A stretch of 64,000 bases of DNA from Blastococcus aurantiacus (lineage in GTDB: Bacteria > Actinomycetota > Actinomycetes > Mycobacteriales > Geodermatophilaceae): NCBI RefSeq assembly GCF_900102425.1, contig NZ_FNBT01000002.1:496001-560000 (forward strand), in the 5' to 3' direction. The notes below the pieces were generated by a model. The model was not told the origin of the DNA. It saw only the letters and a list, made by a program, of their open reading frames with translations, and did no database searches. Positions 17,138-27,650 of the stretch are shown in pieces. A program made the position numbers and the translations under genes. Position 1 is the first letter of the stretch. Every line of letters starts with the position of its first letter.

Positions 17138-18166
17138 TTACCCCAGGTGCGCGAGCACCTGACGGGCGCACTCGTCGACGGTGCGGCCGCGCGTCTCGAG
17201 GGTCACCTCGGCGTCGACCGGGACCTCGTAGGGGTCGCTGATCCCGGTGAAGGCGGGGATCTCCCCGCGGCGGGCCTTCGCGTACAGGCCCTTGCGGTCG
17301 CGTTCCTCGCAGTCGGCCAGGGACGTCGCCACGTGGACGAGCACGAAGCTGCCCGGGCCGGCCTGGCTCTCGGCCTCGTGGCGGACCGCCCCGCGGACCG
17401 AGGCGTAGGGCGCGATGGGCGCGCACACCGCGATGCCGCCGTGCTTGGCGATGCGGGCGGCCACCCAGCCGATCCGCTCCACGTTGGTGTCCCGGTCCGC
17501 GCGCGAGAAGCCCAGGCCGGCGGACAGGTGGTGGCGGACCTCGTCGCCGTCCAGCAGCGTGACCCCGCGCCCCTCCTCCACCAGGAGCTCGACGACGCGG
17601 GCGGCGATCGTCGACTTGCCCGCGCCCGACAGCCCGGTGAAGAACAGCACCCTGCCCGCCGGGGGGCCCTCGGGCCCGGAGCCGACCCGGCTGCCCAGGA
17701 GCGTCGCGCCGTAGGCCGCGGCCAGGGACGCCCAGCTGACCTCGGGGGCCGCGGCGGTCACCGGCACGAACACCAGCTCCACCTCCCGGCCGCTGCCGCG
17801 CACCGCCGCCCACGCGGCCGCCGCCGCGGACATCGACGCGGAGTCCGCGGGCGCACCCGCGACGGGGACCAGCGCGAGCACGCGCGCGGGGAGTTCCCCG
17901 GCGTCGGCCGGCGGGTGCCCGACCCAGGCGACGGGATCCGTCCACCCCCGCCCGGTCAGCCCTGCGGCCACGTCCGCCGGGGACCGCCAGCGCGGGACCT
18001 CGACGACGGTGAGCCGACCGTCCTCGCGGACGGCGACGAGCACGCCCTGGGCGTCCTCGTAGGCCTCCGCCGTCGGGAGCCCGGACACGGCCTCGGCCAG
18101 CCCGAAGGCGTGACGGGCCAGCGCCGCCACCTCGGCGTCATCGAGGCGGGACCGGGTGTCAGGCAC
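17138..18166 (-). CDS. cysC: Adenylyl-sulfate kinase with unrecognised N-terminal extension
   Basis: The C-terminal ~175 residues are a complete APS kinase (ATP + APS to PAPS + ADP). The P-loop GLSGAGKST is near residue 175, with DGDEVRHHL, the lid segment DRDTNVERIGWVA and the KGLYAKARRGEI/FTGISDPYE motifs. The first ~165 residues are Ala/Val-rich and I do not recognise them; they could be a remnant of an ATP-sulfurylase-like partner or a regulatory domain. CysC alone is about 200 aa, so the 342-aa length is unusual. The GTG start at 18166 is the furthest upstream. No other sulfate-assimilation gene lies nearby; neighbours are prs and rplY. Confidence 0.88.
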   Translation of the reverse strand: MPDTRSRLDDAEVAALARHAFGLAEAVSGLPTAEAYEDAQGVLVAVREDGRLTVVEVPRWRSPADVAAGLTGRGWTDPVAWVGHPPADAGELPARVLALVPVAGAPADSASMSAAAAAWAAVRGSGREVELVFVPVTAAAPEVSWASLAAAYGATLLGSRVGSGPEGPPAGRVLFFTGLSGAGKSTIAARVVELLVEEGRGVTLLDGDEVRHHLSAGLGFSRADRDTNVERIGWVAARIAKHGGIAVCAPIAPYASVRGAVRHEAESQAGPGSFVLVHVATSLADCEERDRKGLYAKARRGEIPAFTGISDPYEVPVDAEVTLETRGRTVDECARQVLAHLG

Positions 18167-18199
18167 GGGCGGGTGCCGATCGGGGGCGGGTGCCGGTGC

Positions 18200-19180
18200 T
18201 CAGCTGGCGCCGTCGAACAGCGAGGTCACCGAGCCGTCCTCGAAGACCTCCTTGATCGCCCGGGCGAGCAGGGGGGCGATCGACAGGACGGTCAGCTTGT
18301 CGAAGCGGCGGTCGTCCTCGATGGGCAGCGTGTTGGTGATGATGACCTCGCTGACCTTGCTGTTCGAGAGCCGCTCGACCGCGGGGCCGGACAGCACGCC
18401 GTGCGTGGCGGCGACGATCACGTCGGCCGCACCGGCGTCGAAGAGGGTCTCGGCCGCCTTCACGATCGTGCCGCCGGTGTCGATCATGTCGTCGACCAGG
18501 ATGCAGACCCGGCCCTCGACCTCGCCGACGACGCGGTTGGCGACGACCTCGTTGGCGACCAGCGGGTCGCGCGTCTTGTGGATGAAGGCCAGCGGGGTGC
18601 CGCCGAGCTTGTCGCTCCACCGCTCCGAGACGCGGACCCGCCCGGAGTCCGGCGAGACGACGGTGATGTCGCGGTCGCCCCAGCGCTCCTTGACGTGGTG
18701 GATCAGCAGGTCGAGGGCGAAGAGGTGGTCGACCGGGCCGTCGAAGAAGCCCTGGATCTGCGCGGTGTGCAGGTCGACGGTCATCAGCCGGTCGGCGCCG
18801 GCGGTCTTGAAGAGGTCGGCGACCAGGCGGGCCGAGATCGGCTCGCGGCCGCGGTGCTTCTTGTCCTGCCTGGCGTAGGGGAAGAACGGCGCGACCACGG
18901 TGATCCGCTTGGCCGAGGCTCGCTTGAGCGCGTCGACCATGATCAGCTGCTCCATGAGCCACGTGTTGATCGGCGCGGTGTGGCTCTGCAGCACGAAGGC
19001 GTCGCAGCCGCGGACGGACTCCTCGAACCGGACGAACAGCTCGCCGTTGGCGAACTCGTAGGACGCGGTCGGGGTGGGGGTGACCCCCAGGTGCCCGGCG
19101 ATCTCGGTGGCGAGCTCGGGGTAGGCCCGGCCGGAGAAGAGCATCAGGCTCTTGTTGGTGGTCTGCCGGATGGCGCTCAT
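18200..19180 (-). CDS. prs: Ribose-phosphate pyrophosphokinase (PRPP synthetase)
   Basis: This 326-aa class I PRPP synthetase makes PRPP from ribose-5-phosphate and ATP for nucleotide, His, Trp and decaprenyl-phospho-arabinose synthesis. Visible motifs are the ATP-binding FPYARQDKKHRGREPISA flexible loop, the VDLHTAQIQGFF segment and the PRPP-binding VDDMIDTGGTI. Its ATG overlaps the stop of glmU by ATGA, so the two are translationally coupled, as in mycobacteria (Rv1018c-Rv1017c). Nothing unusual is seen. Confidence 0.97.
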   Translation of the reverse strand: MSAIRQTTNKSLMLFSGRAYPELATEIAGHLGVTPTPTASYEFANGELFVRFEESVRGCDAFVLQSHTAPINTWLMEQLIMVDALKRASAKRITVVAPFFPYARQDKKHRGREPISARLVADLFKTAGADRLMTVDLHTAQIQGFFDGPVDHLFALDLLIHHVKERWGDRDITVVSPDSGRVRVSERWSDKLGGTPLAFIHKTRDPLVANEVVANRVVGEVEGRVCILVDDMIDTGGTIVKAAETLFDAGAADVIVAATHGVLSGPAVERLSNSKVSEVIITNTLPIEDDRRFDKLTVLSIAPLLARAIKEVFEDGSVTSLFDGAS

Positions 19181-20694
19181 CGGGTCTGCTGTCCCTCGTC
19201 GTCGTCGTGCGCCCCGGTGTTCTCGGGGGCATCCGCCCGCCGCTCGGCGGCTGCGGCGGCCTCCGCGGCGGGAGTACCCGGCCGTCGGCGCCGGACCCAG
19301 CCTGCCACATTTCGCTGGGGCCCCCGCGCCACGCCCATGGCGCCCGGCGGGACATCGCTGGTGATCACCGACCCGGCCGCGGTGTAGGCGCCGTCCCCGA
19401 TGGTGACCGGCGCCACCAGCATCGTGTCCGAGCCGATCCGCGCGTGGTCGCCGATGGTCGTGCGGTGCTTGTCCACCCCGTCGTAGTTGACGAAGACGGT
19501 GGCGGCACCGATGTTGGCGCCCCGGCCGATGGTCGCGTCACCGACGTAGGACAGGTGCGGGACCTTGGACCCCTCCCCCACCTCGGCGTTCTTGGTCTCC
19601 ACGAACGCGCCCACCTTGCTGCCGCGGGCCAGGCGGCTGCCGGGGCGCAGGTAGCTGAACGGCCCGACGGTGGCCTCCGGCCCGATCACCGAGCCGAGGC
19701 AGTGCGAGCGGAGCACCGTCGCGCCCGCCTCGACCACGCAGTCGGCGAGGGTGGTGTCGGGCCCGACGACGGCGCCCGCGGCGACGGTGGTCGCGCCCAG
19801 CAGCTGGGTGCCCGGGTGCAGGACGGCGTCCGCCTCGGCGCTCGCGGTGACGTCGACCCAGGTGGTCTGCGGGTCGACGACGGTGACGCCGGCGCGCATC
19901 AGGTCGTCCAGCACGCGGTCGTTGAGGGTGCGCCGCCGCTCGGCCAGCTCTCGGCGGTCGTTGCAGCCCAGGACGTCGTCGGGGTCGTCGGCGCGCACGG
20001 CGGCGGTCGGCGCCCCGCCCTCGACCAGCGGCGCGAGCGCGTCGGTGAGGTACTGCTCCCCCTGCGCGTTGGACGTCCCGAGGCCGGCGAGCACCCGGCG
20101 CAGCGTGCCCGCGTTCGCGACGTACACGCCGGCGTTGACCTCGCGGATGGCGCGCTGCTCGTCGGTGGCGTCCCGCTCCTCGACGATGGCCCGGGGGGCA
20201 CCGCGCTCGTCCCGGACGATGCGGCCCAGACCCGTCGGGTCCTCGACCTCGGCGGTGAGGACGGTGAAGACGCTGCCGGCGGCGTCATGAGCCGCCACGA
20301 GCGCGGCCAGCGTGCGGGCGGTCAGCAGCGGCGCATCCCCGTTGACGACGAGGACCGAGCCGTCGAGGTCGGGCACGGCGGCCAGCGCCACCTCGGCCGC
20401 GTGGCCCGAGCCCAGCTGCTGCTCCTGCACGACGGCGAGGGCGCCGGGGGCGATCTCGGCGAGATGCGCCTCGACCTGCTCGCGGCCGGCGCCGACGACG
20501 ACGGCGGTGGTGCCGGCGCTCAGCGGCGCGGCCGCGGCGAGGACGTGCCCGAGCATCGAGCGGCCACCGAGGGTGTGCAGCACCTTCGGCGTCGACGAGC
20601 GCATGCGGGTGCCCTGACCAGCGGCCAGGACGACGACGCCGGCGACGGCCGGTTGCCCTGCGGTACGGGACGCGGACGGAACCTGGCTGGCCAC
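19177..20694 (-). CDS. glmU: Bifunctional GlcNAc-1-P uridyltransferase/GlcN-1-P acetyltransferase
   Basis: GlmU acetylates glucosamine-1-phosphate and then makes UDP-GlcNAc, the precursor of peptidoglycan. The N-terminal uridyltransferase (~18-250) has LAAGQGTRMRSSTPK, QLGSGHA and NGDAPLL. The C-terminal left-handed beta-helix (~265-465) has hexapeptide repeats and the acetyl-CoA-site sequence NYDGVDKHRT. A charged disordered tail ends ENTGAHDDDEGQQTR. The GTG at 20694 is preceded by GAGGAG at ideal spacing. An ATG 23 codons further upstream is rejected because it lies inside the tRNA-Gln gene. The product is 505 aa. Confidence 0.96.
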   Translation of the reverse strand: MASQVPSASRTAGQPAVAGVVVLAAGQGTRMRSSTPKVLHTLGGRSMLGHVLAAAAPLSAGTTAVVVGAGREQVEAHLAEIAPGALAVVQEQQLGSGHAAEVALAAVPDLDGSVLVVNGDAPLLTARTLAALVAAHDAAGSVFTVLTAEVEDPTGLGRIVRDERGAPRAIVEERDATDEQRAIREVNAGVYVANAGTLRRVLAGLGTSNAQGEQYLTDALAPLVEGGAPTAAVRADDPDDVLGCNDRRELAERRRTLNDRVLDDLMRAGVTVVDPQTTWVDVTASAEADAVLHPGTQLLGATTVAAGAVVGPDTTLADCVVEAGATVLRSHCLGSVIGPEATVGPFSYLRPGSRLARGSKVGAFVETKNAEVGEGSKVPHLSYVGDATIGRGANIGAATVFVNYDGVDKHRTTIGDHARIGSDTMLVAPVTIGDGAYTAAGSVITSDVPPGAMGVARGPQRNVAGWVRRRRPGTPAAEAAAAAERRADAPENTGAHDDDEGQQTR

Positions 20695-20723
20695 GGAACT
20701 CCTCGACGGTGACGGCACGACTG

Positions 20724-20796
20724 CTGGGGGACTCGGACTCGAACCGAGACTGCACGGCTCCAAAGGCCGGCGGGCTGCCGATTACCCCATCCCCCA
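20724..20796 (-). tRNA. tRNA-Gln (anticodon UUG)
   Basis: A 73-nt cloverleaf lies on the minus strand. The acceptor stem TGGGGGA pairs with TCCCCCA, the T arm is CTCGG-TTCGAGT-CCGAG, and the anticodon loop CTTTGGA presents TTG. The discriminator is G; CCA is not encoded. It lies 29 nt upstream of glmU and may share a promoter with it. Confidence 0.93.
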
Positions 20797-20942
20797 CCCA
20801 CGGCGTCGGCGGGCGGCGTCGCGGAGGTGCCCGCGCGGGACCGGCACCCGGTGCGAGCCTAAGGGCCGGGCACCGCAGCCGGACAGCACCGGTTACCCCT
20901 GCGGGTGCACGCGCACCTCCGCCGTCTCCGTTCGCGGACCTG

Positions 20943-20958
20943 CCTACGCTGCCGTAGG
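20943..20958 (+). promoter_or_regulatory. Palindrome over the -10 of the desaturase/TetR operon
   Basis: CCTACG-CTGC-CGTAGG is a 16-bp inverted repeat that overlaps TACGCT, a -10 of the type seen before many genes here. It lies 76 nt upstream of the desaturase start. Because the operon ends with a TetR gene, this is a natural candidate for an autoregulatory operator. The rest of 20797-21033 shows no coding potential. Confidence 0.45.
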
Positions 20959-21033
20959 TTGTGCCCCACGCAGCCCGGAGCACGCCGGTTCAGACCGCGC
21001 CCGAGGCCGATTCCACACAGCCCAGGAGTTTCC

Positions 21034-22017
21034 TTGTCCGCTCCCGCACTCACCCGGCCCACGGCTCCTCCCCGCGCCGAGCCCTACGCCGGGCTCCCGG
21101 CCAACGCCATCGGCCGGCGCAAGAGCACCCTCGAGATCGTCACCCTGTACGTGATCGTGCTCGTGCCGTTCATCGCACTGGCCGCCGTCGTCCCCGCGGT
21201 GTGGGGCTGGGGCATCTCGTGGCTCGACATCGGCCTGGCCGTCGGCTTCTACTACCTCTCCCTGCTCGGCGTGACCGTGGGCTTCCATCGGCACTTCACG
21301 CACGCGTCCTTCAAGAGCAAGCGGCCGCTGCGGCTCGGCCTGGCGATCGCCGGGTCCATGGCCATCCAGGGGCCGGTCAACCAGTGGGTCGCCGACCACC
21401 GCCGGCACCACGCCTTCGCCGACCGCGCGGGCGACCCGCACTCCCCGTGGCGCTACGGCACCGACCTGCGCTCGCTGCTCAAGGGCATGTTCCACGCCCA
21501 CCTGGGCTGGCTGTTCGACCGCCGCAAGACCAACCAGGAGCGGTACGCCCCCGACCTGCTCAAGGACCGCGGTCTGGTCTTCGTCAGCCGGACGTTCGTG
21601 GTGTGGGCCTTCCTCAGCCTGGCGATGCCCGCCCTCCTGGGCGGGCTGATCACCGGCAGCTGGGCCGGCGCGTGGTCGGCGTTCTTCTGGGCCGGCCTGG
21701 TGCGCGCGGCCCTGCTGCACCACGTCACCTGGTCGATCAACTCCGTCTGCCACGTGGTGGGCAACCGGCCGTTCGTGTCCCGCGACCGCGCGACGAACTT
21801 CTGGCCGCTGGCGATCCTCAGCGGCGGCGAGTCCTGGCACAACCTCCACCACGCCGACCCGACGTGTGCCCGGCACGGCGTGCTGCGCGGCCAGATCGAC
21901 ATCAGCGCCCGGGTCATCTGGGTGTTCGAGAAGCTCGGCCTGGCCTCGAACGTCAAGTGGCCCGACCCGGTGCGTCTGGCCGCAAAGCGCCGCGTCGAGG
22001 CTCCGGCCGCGTCCTGA
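21034..22017 (+). CDS. Acyl-CoA/fatty-acid desaturase (delta-9 type)
   Basis: This 327-aa membrane di-iron desaturase introduces a double bond into acyl chains and so tunes membrane fluidity. The three histidine boxes are intact: HRHFTH (~87), HRRHH (~123) and HNLHH (~271). Hydrophobic segments flank them. A TTG at 21034 with AGGAG five bases ahead is the best start; the frame remains open upstream but that part is unlike the family. A TetR regulator follows after 53 nt on the same strand, suggesting lipid-responsive control of the pair. Exact substrate (acyl-CoA, ACP or phospholipid) is not determined. Confidence 0.93.
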   Translation: MSAPALTRPTAPPRAEPYAGLPANAIGRRKSTLEIVTLYVIVLVPFIALAAVVPAVWGWGISWLDIGLAVGFYYLSLLGVTVGFHRHFTHASFKSKRPLRLGLAIAGSMAIQGPVNQWVADHRRHHAFADRAGDPHSPWRYGTDLRSLLKGMFHAHLGWLFDRRKTNQERYAPDLLKDRGLVFVSRTFVVWAFLSLAMPALLGGLITGSWAGAWSAFFWAGLVRAALLHHVTWSINSVCHVVGNRPFVSRDRATNFWPLAILSGGESWHNLHHADPTCARHGVLRGQIDISARVIWVFEKLGLASNVKWPDPVRLAAKRRVEAPAAS

Positions 22018-22070
22018 AGGAGGACGCCGTCGAGCCGGCTTCCGCGGCACCGCCCCGGCCGCGCGTGCGG

Positions 22071-22679
22071 ATGACCGGTGCCCAACGCCGGCAGCAGCTG
22101 CTCGACGTCGCCCGGGAGCTCTTCGGCCGCCGTGGCTTCGAGGCCACCTCGATCGAGGAGATCGCGGCGCACGCCGAGGTCAGCAAGCCGGTGGTCTACG
22201 AGCACTTCGGTGGCAAGGAGGGCCTCTACGCCGTCGTCGTCGACCGGGAGATGCAGCGTCTGCTGGGCCGGTTCACCTCGGCGCTGTCGGACCCTGGGCA
22301 CCCCCGCGAGCTGCTGCAGCGGGCCGCCCTGGTCCTGCTGGAGTACATCGAGTCCGACACCGACGGCTTCCTCGTGCTCACCCGGGACGCGCCGGTCACC
22401 AGCGGCGTGGGCAGCTACCCCTCCCTGATCGGCGAGGTCGCCCGCAAGGTCGAGCACATCCTGGGCGACCACTTCGGCGCCCGCGGCTACGACCGGCGGC
22501 TGGCGGCGCTGTACAGCCAGGCACTGGTCGGCATGGTGGCGCTCGTGGGCCAGTGGTGGCTGGACACCCGGTCGCCGGACAAGCGGGACGTGGCCGCGCA
22601 CCTCGTGAACCTGGCCTACAACGGCCTGTCCCACCTCGACGACCGGCCCGGCCTCGTCGAGGGCCCCTCCGGCAGCTGA
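22071..22679 (+). CDS. TetR-family transcriptional regulator
   Basis: This ~202-aa TetR protein has an N-terminal helix-turn-helix (~5-50: RRQQLLDVARELFGRRGF, then VSKPVVYEHFGGKEGLY). The ligand/dimer domain is mostly helical. It follows the desaturase gene directly and probably represses that operon in response to an acyl ligand; mycobacteria have a TetR gene next to glmU as well (Rv1019). The start is uncertain. An ATG (22071) and GTG (22065) lack a good ribosome site, while a strong AAGGAGGA at 22016-22024 is spaced correctly only for a GTC codon. If translation begins there, the protein gains ~14 residues. Confidence 0.9.
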   Translation: MTGAQRRQQLLDVARELFGRRGFEATSIEEIAAHAEVSKPVVYEHFGGKEGLYAVVVDREMQRLLGRFTSALSDPGHPRELLQRAALVLLEYIESDTDGFLVLTRDAPVTSGVGSYPSLIGEVARKVEHILGDHFGARGYDRRLAALYSQALVGMVALVGQWWLDTRSPDKRDVAAHLVNLAYNGLSHLDDRPGLVEGPSGS

Positions 22680-22686
22680 GTCCAGC

Positions 22687-23609
22687 TCAGCCCACGAGGC
22701 GTGCGCCCGGCACCGGCCCGGAGACGATCCGCAGCGTGCGGAACACGCCCTCGCCGGCGAGCGTCGCGGCCAGCCGCACCGCAGCCGGCCCGTCCTCGGC
22801 CAGGGCCGCCACGGTCGGGCCCGAGCCGCTCACCAGGGCACCGAGCGCCCCGGCCCCGGTCGCCGCGCGCAGTGCACGCCCCAGCTCGGGGCGCAGCGCG
22901 AGCGCCGGTGCCTGCAGGTCGTTGCCCAGCGCCGCGGCCAGCGCCGCGGCCGGTCCGCTGCGCAGCGCCGCGATCACCGGCTCGGCGGGCAGGAGGTCGC
23001 TGCCATCGGGCACCCGGCCCGCCGCCCGGAGCCGGTCGAGCTCGGCGTAGACCGACGGCGTGGACAGACCCTCCCCGGCGAGGCCGAGCACGAGGTGCCA
23101 CGACGGCCCGGCCAGCACCGGAGTCAGCTGCTCGCCGTGCCCGGTGCCCAGGGCGACGCCGCCGAGCAGGCTGAACGGCACGTCGCTGCCCAGCCGGGCG
23201 GCCAGCTCGAGCAGGTCGTCCCGGTCGGCGCGCGTGCCCCACAGCGCGTCCAGCGCCACCAGCGCCGCGGCCGCGTCGGCACTGCCGCCGGCCAGACCCG
23301 CCGCGGCCGGGATGGACTTGGCGATCTCCAGGTCCGCGTCCGCCGGCACCCCGGCGTGCTCGGCCAGCAGCTCGGCCGCCCGCCACACCAGGTTGCGGCG
23401 GTCCGCCGGCACGACCTCGGCGTCCTCCCCCGTGACGGCGAGGGACAGCCCGTCCCCCGGCCGCGCGGTGACGACGTCGAACAGCGAGACGGCGAGGTAG
23501 ACCGTGCGGAGCTCGTGGAAGCCGTCGGGGCGCAGCGGGCCCACCGCCAACAGCGCGTTGACCTTCGCGGGCGCCCGGGCGCTCACCGCGTCCGCCGGCG
23601 CTTCCGGCC

Positions 23610-23613
<4 letters not shown>
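22687..23613 (-). CDS. ispE: 4-diphosphocytidyl-2-C-methyl-D-erythritol kinase
   Basis: IspE phosphorylates CDP-methylerythritol in the non-mevalonate isoprenoid pathway. This 308-aa GHMP kinase has the N-terminal [14 protein letters not shown] substrate motif, the ATP-binding [19 protein letters not shown] glycine loop (~96-115) and the C-terminal [12 protein letters not shown]. Its GTG start overlaps the stop of rsmA as GTGA. The rpfB-rsmA-ispE order is the same as Rv1009-Rv1011 in M. tuberculosis. It converges with the TetR gene, leaving only 7 nt between stops. Confidence 0.96.
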
Positions 23614-25870
<2,257 letters not shown>

Positions 25871-26710
25871 TCAGCCCGCCAGCGCCCGCGCGCCGGCGCG
25901 CACGGGCTTGACCCAGGTCACGAGGAACACCGCGACGGCCACCCCGGACAGGAGCGCCGAGAAGCCACCCGCGACCAGCGCCACCGGCAGCAGGTCGAAG
26001 TGCTCCGTGACCCGGTCGCCCAGGTCGATCCCCGCCGTCAGCAGCAGCACGCCCAGCGGCAGCAGGCCGAGGACGCTCGCGGCGGCGGTGACCAGGTGGG
26101 CGGTCCAGGTCCGCAGGGCCTCGTCGACGGGCACGTCGGCCCCCGCGGCCGGCAGCGGCCGCCGGACCGCCCGGACGACGGCCAGTTCCGCCAGCAGCCC
26201 CGCGGCCACGGGCACCGCCACCGCCGTCCACCCCACGGCCGCGCTCAGCTCCCCGGCCGACCACGACCAGGCGGCCGCGACGACCGCACCCACGACCACC
26301 GCGCGGGCCGTCCACACCAGCCAGCCCGAGACCAGCTCCGCCCGGCGCGGCCGCCGCACCGGCTGGGCCAGGGCCCACCGCGGGCGGGGCCGCGTCACCT
26401 CGGCGAGCAGCACACCGGCCAGCAGTCCGAGCGCCAGGACCGGTACCCACAGGAAGACCGACGCCTCCCCCAGCGCCACGACGCTGCCGACGATCCCCGC
26501 CAGGCCCAGGAACAGGCCCAGCCGGCGCCAGAGGCGACCGTGCGCGGCCTGCGAAGCCAGCGTGGCCGAGCCCTCCGCCGTCGGCTCGGCGAGCTCCACC
26601 GAGCCGCCCGCGACCGCGCGCCGGTCCCCGGCCCGGGCCCATTCGCGACCCAGCAGCACGCCGGGGACGAGCACGGCGATGAACAGCACGACGGCGATCA
26701 GACGGCCCAC
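25871..26710 (-). CDS. Multi-pass membrane protein of unknown function
   Basis: This 279-aa protein starts at GTG 26710. Hydrophobic segments lie at about residues 3-22, 63-85, 87-105, 130-150, 157-177, 208-230 and 246-265, giving about seven helices. There are no catalytic motifs. The N-terminal loop after helix 1 is polar (GREWARAGDRRAVAGG). It sits between tatD and rpfB, both on the same strand, where M. tuberculosis has no equivalent gene. I do not recognise a family. The coding frame is convincing from length, codon bias and its consistent hydrophobic pattern. Confidence 0.7.
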   Translation of the reverse strand: MGRLIAVVLFIAVLVPGVLLGREWARAGDRRAVAGGSVELAEPTAEGSATLASQAAHGRLWRRLGLFLGLAGIVGSVVALGEASVFLWVPVLALGLLAGVLLAEVTRPRPRWALAQPVRRPRRAELVSGWLVWTARAVVVGAVVAAAWSWSAGELSAAVGWTAVAVPVAAGLLAELAVVRAVRRPLPAAGADVPVDEALRTWTAHLVTAAASVLGLLPLGVLLLTAGIDLGDRVTEHFDLLPVALVAGGFSALLSGVAVAVFLVTWVKPVRAGARALAG

Positions 26711-26765
26711 GAGATGAGTGTCCCCTTTTTCCCTGTGCGCCCGGAGGGCTTCGTCCCCGGGACTT

Positions 26766-27650
26766 CTACCAGGACCCGAAGACCCTCTCGGCGGTCGCGG
26801 TGAGGGTGGAGCAGAGCTCTTCCAGGTCCGTTCCCGTCGTCTCGGCGAGGGCTCGGACGGTGTGCGGGACCAGCCGGGAGGCGTTGGGGCGGCCGCGGTG
26901 CGGCACGGGGGTCAGGAACGGCGAGTCGGTCTCCACCAGCAGCTGGTCCGGCGGGGTGAGCGCCGCGGCCTCGCGCAGGTACGCGGCGTTGCCGAACGTC
27001 AGGGTGCCGGCGAACGAGAGCACGAACCCCCGGGCCACGCAGGACTTGGCGAAGACGGCGTCCCCGGAGAAGCAGTGGAAGACGGTGTGCTCGGGCGCGC
27101 CCTCGTCGTCCAGCACGCGGAGGATCTCCTCGTGCGCGTCCCGGTCGTGGATGACCAGGGCGATCCCGTGCTCCTTGGCGATCCGGATGTGCGCGCGGAA
27201 CGACGCCTCCTGTGCGACCCACCCCTCCGGGCCGGTCCGGAACCGGTCCAGCCCGGTCTCCCCCACCGCCCGCACCCGGGGCAGGGCGGCCAGCCGGTCG
27301 ATCTCGGCCAGCGCCTCCTCGGTCGCCCGGCCGGCGCCCGCCTCGTTCGGGTGCAGCGCGACGGCGGCGAGCACGCCCGGGTGCCGGGCGGCCAGGGCGG
27401 CCGACCAGCGGGACGACGCGACGTCGACACCCACCTGCACCAGCCGGGTCACGTTGACCGCCGCGGCCGCCGCGATCTCGGCGTCCACCGCGGCGTCCGA
27501 CGCCCACTCGCCGTGCTCGTCGTCGGCCGGCCGCTCCCCCAGGACGATGTCCAGGTGGGTGTGGCTGTCCAGCGCCGGTGCCGGCAGCGGCTCCGGCGAC
27601 GGCGGCGGCTCGCCCCGCCGGTTCGCGCGGGAGGCGGCCGACCGGCTCAT
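26766..27650 (-). CDS. TatD-family metal-dependent hydrolase (DNase-like)
   Basis: This 294-aa TIM-barrel metallohydrolase has the TatD signatures: DSHTHLD at the N-terminus, [27 protein letters not shown] and ETDSPFLTP. These supply the His/Asp/Glu ligands for two metal ions. Homologues are 3'-5' DNases or D-amino-acyl-tRNA-type hydrolases. The ATG at 27650 overlaps the metG stop (ATGA), as metG and tatD neighbour each other in M. tuberculosis (Rv1007c-Rv1008). The N-terminal ~25 residues are Pro/Arg-rich and not part of the fold. Physiological substrate is not certain. Confidence 0.93.
   Translation of the reverse strand: MSRSAASRANRRGEPPPSPEPLPAPALDSHTHLDIVLGERPADDEHGEWASDAAVDAEIAAAAAVNVTRLVQVGVDVASSRWSAALAARHPGVLAAVALHPNEAGAGRATEEALAEIDRLAALPRVRAVGETGLDRFRTGPEGWVAQEASFRAHIRIAKEHGIALVIHDRDAHEEILRVLDDEGAPEHTVFHCFSGDAVFAKSCVARGFVLSFAGTLTFGNAAYLREAAALTPPDQLLVETDSPFLTPVPHRGRPNASRLVPHTVRALAETTGTDLEELCSTLTATAERVFGSW

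Noticed and set aside
20724-20763. glmU starting at the ATG at 20763
   Set aside because: This ATG lies within the tRNA-Gln gene. GTG 20694 has a textbook ribosome-binding site.
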